Shown one piece after another: positions 37,269-44,195 of a stretch of DNA of 64,000 bases. Within the stretch, counting starts at the first letter, position 1. The number at the start of each line of letters is the position of its first letter. A program made the translations under genes and the position numbers. The DNA is taken from the NCBI GenBank assembly GCA_946185485.1, contig CAMHJQ010000005.1, positions 62,001-126,000 of the forward strand, in the 5' to 3' direction. The DNA is from an uncultured Prevotellaceae bacterium (lineage in GTDB: Bacteria > Bacteroidota > Bacteroidia > Bacteroidales > Bacteroidaceae). The notes beneath the pieces were generated by a model that worked only from the letters and a program-made list of their open reading frames with translations, ran no database searches and was not told the DNA's origin.

Positions 37269-37743
37269 TACCAATTTAGAGAACTTCATCAAGGATGGCT
37301 GCTTTAAAAACGGGGTGTGGCTATCCATGATAATTGTATCTTTTACTTTAAGCGGCTACCCCGCCGCCCGCTTTCGCGCCCGTGTTCTCTTCCCCCTTTA
37401 CCGTTTGGCTTCCTTCGTCACCAGAACTTGTTTCTCCCCGTTCTGTTTCCTTCCCGCCTTTGCCCTCTACTTTCGGTTTGCCAGACCATCTTCATGTCTT
37501 CATGCCTCAGTCATTTCCTACGCATACATCCTTCTTTCGCGCTCGATATTTTAAATCGGTCTAACCTTTCCATATGTCAACCTCTCTCTGGCCGTTCTAA
37601 AGCCCGGCATCCTCCTGATAGCGTAACTTGTAGTCATCCCGCATCCTCTGACAGTACCTTTGTGTCTCTGCTCGTTGTGCCTTCACAACAATTTTTTCGG
37701 GCGATGTTATCCTTATTTTTCCGCTGCAAATTTAGCGCAAGCG

Positions 37744-37915
37744 GTGTCCGGCAAGTACCTCTCTGTTCCACTATCGATTCCACGACGTTATTCCTGCATA
37801 AATTTTTCGGCAGCCTTCCGCATTTTCTTGCTGGTCGGCCAAGGCCTAAAGAAAACGGGGTATTCCATAAAATTTACTGGTAATTCCTTGACCTAATGTT
37901 CACCTTCTCCTTGCC
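37744..37915 (+). repeat. Diverged copy of the leader repeat before ssb
   Basis: In the same order as the ~430-bp leader it has TGTTCCACT, TTATTCCTGCATAAA, CCTAAAGAAAA, TTCCATAAAATTTA and AATTCCTTG. These match, with substitutions and gaps, the corresponding blocks of copies 1-3. It is an older member of the same leader family. The pyrimidine-rich 37330-37740 stretch before it holds no credible gene. Confidence 0.6.
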
Positions 37916-37967
37916 TGCTTTTGGAGCATCGTAAAAATTAAGTTTAACATCTAAAAAATTTAAAGTC

Positions 37968-38324
37968 ATGAAGTCAGTAAACAATTTCGCAGTGACAGGT
38001 TTCGTTGGTCAGGACGCTAAGATCAACAAGTTCAACAACGCATCAGTAGCACGCTTCGGCCTCTGCATCGCACGTACCGAGAAGGTCAACGGTGAGGACA
38101 AGCGCAAGAGCGCATTCCTCAACATCGAGATGTGGCGCAAGAACGAGAACGCTGCTTCCTTCGACCTCCTGAAGAAGGGCAACCGTATCACAGTAGAGGG
38201 CTATTTTAAGCCGGAGGAATACGAGAAGGACGGTAAGACCCATCAGGTGATCACCTTCGTAGCCACCAAGGTCTCTACAGGTGACGAGGATAACACTGAG
38301 GATGCAGACGAGGAGGCGAAATAG
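37968..38324 (+). CDS. ssb: Single-stranded DNA-binding protein
   Basis: 118 residues: an OB fold (NNFAVTGFVGQDAKI start, SAFLNIEMWRK, KKGNRITVEGYFKPEEY) and an acidic C-terminal tail (DEDNTEDADEEAK). It lacks the usual DDIPF tip, so interaction with host repair proteins may differ. It coats ssDNA during replication and transfer. Single gene, flanked by a long leader and a strong terminator. Confidence 0.93.
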   Translation: MKSVNNFAVTGFVGQDAKINKFNNASVARFGLCIARTEKVNGEDKRKSAFLNIEMWRKNENAASFDLLKKGNRITVEGYFKPEEYEKDGKTHQVITFVATKVSTGDEDNTEDADEEAK

Positions 38325-38351
38325 CCTCCCCTCTCTTTTCATACGATTAAA

Positions 38352-38400
38352 AGTCGGGGATGGCTTACGCCACACCCCGACATTCTTTTTTTTTTTTTGC
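38352..38400 (+). terminator. Rho-independent terminator after ssb
   Basis: GTCGGGG/CCCCGAC stem followed by a run of about 13 T residues. Confidence 0.9.
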
Positions 38401-38518
38401 TTGGGGTACGCTTTAGATAAAACCATCCGCTATACCTATATATATAATAAAGCGGAAAGCGTACCAAGTGCCATCCTATGTTTTGAGGTACAAGGCCCTC
38501 ATTAATAAAAACAACTCT

Positions 38519-38950
38519 CCGCCATAGCGGAGGTAACTCCTTTCGGCTCTTTTGTTCCCATGTTCCCATGCCCCTTTCCTTGGATGTCACCTCTGCCAAA
38601 AGCGAGGTGTTCCACTGTTATTCCTACCTTTTTACCTTGCAAAGGTATGGAGGGCAGGGATATGCCAAGAACCATTCATAACACTATTCCTTCATAAATT
38701 GTTATAGAACCCTTCCTGATTTTCTTCTTTACGCCTCTCAAAAAGAGCCTAAAGAAAATAAGGCTTTCCATAAAATTTAATCGGAATTTCTTGGGCGTTT
38801 ATCCCTTTGATCCCTCTCATTAGAACCTGCAAGTAAAAAGGCAAACAGTGAAACATCGTACCGATGACATAAATAAAAAAAAAGGGCATAGTGAACAACA
38901 AAAGAGATACAATAAGTAAAGGCTCCAGCTCACAAAACCCGATAACTTCA
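38519..38950 (+). repeat. ~430-bp leader repeat, copy 3
   Basis: Matches copy 1 from the CCGCC hairpin onward and copy 2 from GGCTCTTTTG onward. It has one extra A in the A tract near 38875-38883. It ends 17 bases before the gene at 38967, and with copy 2 brackets the dnaN-radC-ssb block. Confidence 0.8.
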
Positions 38951-38966
38951 ATTAAATTCCGACAAT

Positions 38967-39317
38967 ATGAGAATCAAAAAAAGCATCACCGACAGAGTGA
39001 AAGAAACCAAGGGCGCATTCCGTACAGCCCTGATGGACGCTATCATGGAAATGGATTCCAAATGGCAGCAGAAAGAACCCGGCACTACCTTCACGTTTGA
39101 TGACAAGGTAGTAATAACAAAAGTAAAGAACAGCAAGCATTTGCAGGACTTCTTAGGGGTCTTTAGTGTTATTAACCAGATTGAGATTGACAGAAGCAGG
39201 GGTAGTTTCTTCCTTTGTTACTACAACGGCGAAGCGATTGTTTCTTCTTTCTTCCTTGATGTGGCATCACTGAACGCCATCTATGAGGAAATGAAAAAGA
39301 CGCTCTCTAAGAAATAA
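38967..39317 (+). CDS. Hypothetical protein
   Basis: 116 residues, lysine-rich, not recognised. A soluble alpha/beta protein. First gene of the third leader-controlled operon. Its stop is followed by an intercistronic hairpin. Confidence 0.65.
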   Translation: MRIKKSITDRVKETKGAFRTALMDAIMEMDSKWQQKEPGTTFTFDDKVVITKVKNSKHLQDFLGVFSVINQIEIDRSRGSFFLCYYNGEAIVSSFFLDVASLNAIYEEMKKTLSKK

Positions 39318-39323
39318 GGTAAC

Positions 39324-39344
39324 AGGGAGTAACACCAACTCCCT
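39324..39344 (+). other. Intercistronic AGGGAGT/ACTCCCT hairpin
   Basis: A perfect 7-bp stem with a 7-base loop, followed by ACTAAAACTCAAAAAATT and an ATG. The layout matches the hairpins at 11752 and 12472. Confidence 0.5.
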
Positions 39345-39362
39345 ACTAAAACTCAAAAAATT

Positions 39363-39800
39363 ATGGAAACTTACGAATTAGTTAGAAACGTGATGAACGA
39401 GGCACAGTTGTCTGGTGACATCTGTGAGGCAACGGATGAAAAAGTACAGATTCTTATCGAGTGGGGTGACTGGAAGCACGACCATCTTCACTTGAAGTAT
39501 GTCATGGGTAAGAATGGCTACACTCAGATTGACGAGAAGGTGACAGAAGAGAATGGTTGCGACTGTTATTCCTCTCTGCATACCTTCGTGAAGCGACCAC
39601 ATTACAACACCATTATCACAATCGGAAAGAATGTCACTGACATCATGCGGCTGGATTGTGTTGTAAGCGCAGTGAAGATGCCTACTGGCAGTATCTCCTA
39701 CCGCGTGAGAGTTCCTGAAGGTCTGGCATGGGCGCATGAGGGTAACAACCTTTGCCGTGATGATAAGGGCATCTGGCATATCGAAGATAAATATAACTAA
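39363..39800 (+). CDS. Hypothetical protein
   Basis: 145 residues; not recognised. A soluble, beta-rich central part with His-rich segments (WKHDHLHLKYV). Second gene of the operon, 45 bases after the previous stop with a hairpin between. Confidence 0.65.
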   Translation: METYELVRNVMNEAQLSGDICEATDEKVQILIEWGDWKHDHLHLKYVMGKNGYTQIDEKVTEENGCDCYSSLHTFVKRPHYNTIITIGKNVTDIMRLDCVVSAVKMPTGSISYRVRVPEGLAWAHEGNNLCRDDKGIWHIEDKYN

Positions 39801-39828
39801 TGTAGAACCAATTTAAAACTAACAGATT

Positions 39829-40443
39829 ATGAATACTTTGATTAAGAATATCGAAAAGAGAAAGGAACTTGCTCAGGTTGTCTATGAAGGTTACGGAGGC
39901 GTAGAGCAGGATGAAAGAAAAGAGTACGAAAATGAGGTATATGCTGCTTACAAGGGCTATACACTGGCTTTGATGGATATAGCACAGATAATTGTCGATG
40001 CAAATGGCAACGACGCTGAAGCCTTGGCTGCCATCAAAGGCCATATCCTCGACAAAATCAATGGTAAGGCGAAAACCAATCTCTTTGCCATCGAGAAAAT
40101 GTGTACCACTGATATGAAAGACTATATCCGCACCACCGTAAAGGAAGAGTTAATCCGGAAGGGATGCGAGAAGGAGGATGCGGACGTTTTCGCTGAGTCG
40201 TTTATCAATTTTCCAGAGGTACGGCAGAAGATGATAGAGGAACACGACCTTGATAGCATCCGTATCTGCGACCATTGCGGCAGACCAATGTATGAGGGTT
40301 ACATGAAGGATGACTTCAATACCTATTGCAGTGAAGAATGTGTGAAGGCCGCTACCGGCTGGAGTGACGAGACTTTTAATGAGCATATCGCCAATGCTGA
40401 AAGCGAGGACGCTGACATCTATTGGACGATGTGGGAAGGATAA
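39829..40443 (+). CDS. Hypothetical protein with C-terminal zinc ribbon
   Basis: 204 residues. The first 140 are charged helices; near 145-172 CDHCGRPMYEG and YCSEECV form a CxxC...CxxxC zinc site. An acidic C-terminus follows. Function unknown. Last gene of the operon, closed by a terminator at 40461. Confidence 0.65.
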   Translation: MNTLIKNIEKRKELAQVVYEGYGGVEQDERKEYENEVYAAYKGYTLALMDIAQIIVDANGNDAEALAAIKGHILDKINGKAKTNLFAIEKMCTTDMKDYIRTTVKEELIRKGCEKEDADVFAESFINFPEVRQKMIEEHDLDSIRICDHCGRPMYEGYMKDDFNTYCSEECVKAATGWSDETFNEHIANAESEDADIYWTMWEG

Positions 40444-40460
40444 GAAAAAGGTAACGGGAG

Positions 40461-40503
40461 GATGGCAAGGTACTTTCTGAATGGAAGTAACCTCGCCATT
40501 TTA
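40461..40503 (+). terminator. Terminator of the third plus operon
   Basis: ATGGCAAGGTAC and AGTAACCTCGCCAT arms form a stem with one bulge, followed by TTTTA. Confidence 0.65.
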
Positions 40504-40549
40504 TTCACAACAAGTAGGGAAAATTCCACCTCACCCACCTTTCAGAAAG

Positions 40550-40583
40550 GCGGGTGACTCCCCTTAAAAGGGAATCACCCGCG
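40550..40583. terminator. Bidirectional terminator between convergent genes
   Basis: GCGGGTGACTCCCCTT and AAGGGAATCACCCGC arms with one mismatch. It lies between the plus operon end and the minus radical SAM gene. Short T runs on both sides. Confidence 0.7.
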
Positions 40584-40607
40584 CTTTCGATGCCGCCAAA
40601 CAGATGC

Positions 40608-41528
40608 CTACGGATTCTTGAAGAAGTCCAAGGCCTTCTGGACGGACATCGGCGACTCTTCGATGATGCACATCGACAGAGGATCGTCTTTCAGACGTTT
40701 ACGGAAACTCTCTTTCCAATAGACTTTTACATCCTTTGATATATCGCCTCTCCCAAGAGCATCGCGCAAAAGCGCATTGACATCAGCAACGAAGCCTGCA
40801 CAGGCTTCATCCTGGTAGTAATCCTTCTTGACGCCTGACATCAGACCGACCAGATACTGGTCGCAATAGCCAAGGCTCAGATGGATCATCTTCAGGCTGT
40901 TGGGGAAATCCACGACAGGCTCGATACTCGCAAAGGTCTTGAAACCCATGTCATGCAGACGACGCATGGCATACAGGCGGTCTATATTGACACTGGCACC
41001 TTCCTCCATATCGTCACGGCCAGTAAGCGTAAATCCGAAGGTAACATACTCCTTATGGTATTTCTCCAATCCACTGACTGCATTCCAGAACTCCTGCGGG
41101 AGATTTGTGTGCTTCGACAGGATCTTGGCAGGGATGCCTAACGTGGCAAGATGAATGGCACTATTGAGATTCAAAGCCCACGTGTCAGGCAACAGCGGAT
41201 CAGACGTGAATGTGAAGAATACGCCAGTTTCAAGAAGATAGGTGAAATGCTTATCGACCTCTTCCTGAAACACATGGTAGGCGTAATCCTCTGGGTTCAT
41301 GACCCTGTATTTCTTCGGACGTTTGCTTGCGTCTGTAAAACAGTCGCGCAAAATGGGGGCATTTACGCCAAGGACACGGGCGGTAAGGCCCGACTTATTA
41401 TAGCAGTACACACAGCCGCCGCTACAGCCACGATAGAAGTTACACGCCACTGGTGCATATTCAAGGGCCGCACCCTCAGGTGTGTACAGCAGCAGTTCAT
41501 CAACTAATTTTTTACTCTTTTTCTTCAT
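40608..41528 (-). CDS. Radical SAM protein, spore-photolyase-like (DNA repair lyase group)
   Basis: 306 residues. The cluster motif CSGGCVYC is at residues 35-42 (CxxxCxxC), within NFYRGCSGGCVYCYN, as in the SplB/Rv2578c-like radical SAM group. Later FTSDPLLP and ASIEPVVDFP fit the barrel. These enzymes cleave SAM to start radical chemistry; substrate unknown here. Its start overlaps the previous gene by 17 bases. Possibly DNA or nucleotide modification. Confidence 0.8.
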   Translation of the reverse strand: MKKKSKKLVDELLLYTPEGAALEYAPVACNFYRGCSGGCVYCYNKSGLTARVLGVNAPILRDCFTDASKRPKKYRVMNPEDYAYHVFQEEVDKHFTYLLETGVFFTFTSDPLLPDTWALNLNSAIHLATLGIPAKILSKHTNLPQEFWNAVSGLEKYHKEYVTFGFTLTGRDDMEEGASVNIDRLYAMRRLHDMGFKTFASIEPVVDFPNSLKMIHLSLGYCDQYLVGLMSGVKKDYYQDEACAGFVADVNALLRDALGRGDISKDVKVYWKESFRKRLKDDPLSMCIIEESPMSVQKALDFFKNP

Positions 41529-42000
41529 TGCCTTCTACATTACGTTTGTATTCAAACTCCAATTCGCCTCCAGTCAGGAACCGCATGATGTTCTGCAGAT
41601 GATGGACTGTGAGACAGTCGATTCTCACCCATCTTTTCTGCGTAAAGTCTGGCTTGAACTTGAATCTTGCGGCTCTGATTTTCTTATCATACTTATAGTA
41701 GAGTCTCATGTCGCCAAAGTAATACATGAGTTTCCAGGCCCTTTCATCTGGCTCGATAAAACCAAGCCTACGGAGGATCTTTTCTTCGATGAACACTCCG
41801 TTGATTCTCCCGTTAGGGAGTTTCATTTTGGCTCCGGTTTTAAACTCTGGTTTGCTCCCGATGTCATTCATTTGGATATCAATGATGAAAAGGCTTGTCT
41901 TGATCTCGTCAGGTGATATTACCTGACATATATATTCCGTACCGTCAGCCTGGAAGAAACTGACAATACTCCCGATGCTGAGTTCACGGACGTTTCTCAT
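41512..42000 (-). CDS. Conserved phage/plasmid hypothetical protein
   Basis: 162 residues. An N-terminal beta domain (LSIGSIVSFF, TGAKMKLPNG) and C-terminal VHHLQNIMRFLTGGEL, a pattern common in small proteins of Bacteroidales phages and plasmids. Function unknown. Overlaps genes on both sides by a few bases. Confidence 0.65.
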   Translation of the reverse strand: MRNVRELSIGSIVSFFQADGTEYICQVISPDEIKTSLFIIDIQMNDIGSKPEFKTGAKMKLPNGRINGVFIEEKILRRLGFIEPDERAWKLMYYFGDMRLYYKYDKKIRAARFKFKPDFTQKRWVRIDCLTVHHLQNIMRFLTGGELEFEYKRNVEGNEEKE

Positions 42001-42365
42001 AATTTAAGTCCTCCACTTTGTTTGTTGGACGTAATAGCCTCAGACAGGATTTCGACAATGCCAGCAATTTCGTGTCTGTTAACCTGCTTATGGTACTGTT
42101 CCCAGACCTTTTGAGGCGTTTCAGTAATGATACGCGCTGCAAATTTGAGCAGGAACAGCCCTACGTCACCTTCAAGGCGCGAGGCTTTGGCAAGGGCAGC
42201 AAGGGCAGACTCTGTATCTTCTATGTTCAGGCCGATGTTTGCCACAGTCTCTCCCTCTTCGTCGGGAGAGAACAGGGCAAGCAGATAGTCACAGCCTGTC
42301 TCTTCAAGACTGTCGGCGACATCGTTCAAAAGAACGTTCAGGGATTCCTCATTCATGACAATCAT
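41997..42365 (-). CDS. Hypothetical protein, paralogue of the 43404 gene
   Basis: 122 residues. LLNDVADSLEETGCDYLLAL followed by NIGLNIEDTESAL parallels VLTEIHRLLDESDMDYVLIC followed by NLGFKTNDGFRKL in the 93-residue protein at 43404. Small soluble protein, function unknown. The two paralogues flank the NUMOD1-type gene. Confidence 0.65.
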   Translation of the reverse strand: MIVMNEESLNVLLNDVADSLEETGCDYLLALFSPDEEGETVANIGLNIEDTESALAALAKASRLEGDVGLFLLKFAARIITETPQKVWEQYHKQVNRHEIAGIVEILSEAITSNKQSGGLKL

Positions 42366-42367
42366 GA

Positions 42368-43387
42368 TTACAGGGTTATTCGCTTCACAACGTCCAGATC
42401 GCCCTTCCAGCCGCGACGACGTATCTCAGCAATGAGTTCATCATCGCTTAACTGTGTCACGTCGAAAGTCTTCTCAATTGGAACTGGAAGGTTGGCCGGG
42501 GATGCCGTCTCAGTAGTGGTAGACGCTACGTTCTCCTTACGCTCTCGCCTCGGCTTCTGAACGTTCTTTTTCCTCGGCTTGTACTTTCGCGCCTTCTTGT
42601 CGGTATTGAAGTCGCCTTCATCACCGGCAAAGCACCAGAAATAGCCGCCCGCCGCAGAACGGCTGGCAATGGCTCTGCCAATGTTCCTGACATTGCACTC
42701 ACGCTGGGCCAAACTGATACTGTCCCATGTCTTAATGGACTTCATCGTCTCGGGATCAATCTGCACAACTTTCTTGGCAAGATTGGAAACTTTGTTTTCT
42801 TTCATCGTTTCTTCTGTTTTGATGTTAATATTTTGGGAATTATCACAAGTAACTTGTTTCTCGCTCTCTTCGATGGCTGCTACTTCAGGGATCTCTTCTA
42901 CCACCGCCTTGCTCTCTTCTGCTCGCAAGACAACTTCAACCTGAGTTTTCTTCATCAGTCGATTCTTGAACGCTTGACGCTTTTCGCGCACATCGCTCTT
43001 CGTAGCAGCTTTCTCTTTCTTGGTCTCTAAAACTACCGCCTGCACCTTCGGCTGGGCTACACTTTTGGCATACGCCGCAATCTCTCCATAGGAGAAACGG
43101 GGAGCCGGGCAAAGCTCCGCATCAAGGACGTGGGCGTAGTTAAGGACATGCTGCATAATACTCGATGCCTTGACCATATTCTGGTACAGTCCACGCCCAT
43201 TCGTAATGGCTGCACCAAGCACTTCAAGGGTATAATGGGCGCAGGGCTTATCAAGGTCAAGGGCAGCCCAAGTGTCTCGAAAAGACACCTTGGTACGATT
43301 ATACAGCACTCGGTACTGCTCTTGCTCGCCCCAAAGCCTGTATGCCTCTCTTAGGGTCAAAACATGTCTTTCTTCGTCCTTTTTCAT
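42368..43387 (-). CDS. NUMOD1-domain protein without nuclease domain
   Basis: 339 residues. The centre (about 210-255) has VVQIDPETMKSIKTWDSI, then NVRNIGRAIASRSAAGGYFW, a NUMOD1-type DNA-binding repeat usually attached to homing endonucleases. No HNH or GIY-YIG motif is visible. The N-terminal helical part is unrecognised; a basic Lys/Arg-rich linker and a C-terminal LSDDELIAEIRRRGW segment follow. Probably a sequence-specific DNA-binding protein. Confidence 0.65.
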   Translation of the reverse strand: MKKDEERHVLTLREAYRLWGEQEQYRVLYNRTKVSFRDTWAALDLDKPCAHYTLEVLGAAITNGRGLYQNMVKASSIMQHVLNYAHVLDAELCPAPRFSYGEIAAYAKSVAQPKVQAVVLETKKEKAATKSDVREKRQAFKNRLMKKTQVEVVLRAEESKAVVEEIPEVAAIEESEKQVTCDNSQNINIKTEETMKENKVSNLAKKVVQIDPETMKSIKTWDSISLAQRECNVRNIGRAIASRSAAGGYFWCFAGDEGDFNTDKKARKYKPRKKNVQKPRRERKENVASTTTETASPANLPVPIEKTFDVTQLSDDELIAEIRRRGWKGDLDVVKRITL

Positions 43388-43403
43388 ACTTTCGGCTCTC
43401 CTG

Positions 43404-43685
43404 TTAGTTCAGATGCTTGCCATAAGCATTCTGGAATGTGAATTTCAACATCATCTCTCTGACGGCAGAAATGAAAGCACGCGAGGGCTTACCATCAACG
43501 GAAACACTATGCGCCACAAGACCGTGTGCTAGTTTCCGAAAGCCGTCATTGGTCTTGAAACCAAGATTGGAGGAAAATCCACCATCCTGATTGTCACGCG
43601 AACAAATCAGCACATAATCCATATCCGACTCATCAAGCAGTCGATGGATTTCTGTTAGCACTCGCTCAATATTCTTCTCACTCAT
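43404..43685 (-). CDS. Small hypothetical protein, paralogue of the 41997 gene
   Basis: 93 residues. Shares the pattern described for the 122-residue protein two genes downstream. Overlaps the methyltransferase gene by 8 bases, so expression is probably coupled. Confidence 0.6.
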   Translation of the reverse strand: MSEKNIERVLTEIHRLLDESDMDYVLICSRDNQDGGFSSNLGFKTNDGFRKLAHGLVAHSVSVDGKPSRAFISAVREMMLKFTFQNAYGKHLN

Positions 43686-44187
43686 AACTAAACGTTTTAT
43701 CCTGATTCAACACTACGTATTTTCCTTCTATGCGACTGTGGGACAGAACGAGATCATTATACCCCCCCCAAGCCACAAGACATGAGCCGGTAAACGGCGA
43801 ACTCTTCTTTCCTTCGGGATGGATGAATTTCACTCGATGCCTCATAAACAGCATGGATGCGGCAGTCGGGAAGATGACTTCCTGCCACATCACGTTATCC
43901 TGCCTGTTGACAAGCAGGGCAATACCGTTATCATGCTCGGCCATCTTCTTGACGAACTCTTCAATCAGTGGACGGCTATAGGGAGGGTTCAGCCACACGC
44001 GACCAGTTCCCCAGTCATATTGCAAGCCGTCCTGCTCCTTTGTCACATGGACGCTTGCGGTGTCAAACGGACGGCTGATTGGGGAACAAGGGTCAAGGTC
44101 GAAAGGCCCAAGCCTCTCGATGATCCACTGTGGCGTGTACCACTCATCCGATGAAACGGATTTGTTTTTCTGTTGTCTGGTGTCCAT
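43678..44187 (-). CDS. Phage-type DNA N6-adenine methyltransferase with G8 tract
   Basis: 169 residues, typical of the short phage Dam family (PF05869 type). Motifs: DEWYTPQWIIERLG and FDLDPC near the N-terminus, catalytic WLNPPYSRP near residue 70. Methylates adenine in DNA, probably to mark the element or evade restriction. In the coding strand a run of eight G (43762-43769) spans codons near 140; gain or loss of one G would truncate the protein. Followed downstream by the 93-residue gene. Confidence 0.88.
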   Translation of the reverse strand: MDTRQQKNKSVSSDEWYTPQWIIERLGPFDLDPCSPISRPFDTASVHVTKEQDGLQYDWGTGRVWLNPPYSRPLIEEFVKKMAEHDNGIALLVNRQDNVMWQEVIFPTAASMLFMRHRVKFIHPEGKKSSPFTGSCLVAWGGYNDLVLSHSRIEGKYVVLNQDKTFSYE

Positions 44188-44195
44188 ACTACTTA

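Noticed and set aside
37317..37883. 188-codon plus frame in the ssb leader
   Set aside because: Composition is very rich in Pro/Ser/Arg/Leu as expected from translated C/T-rich DNA, and it overlaps the conserved leader blocks.
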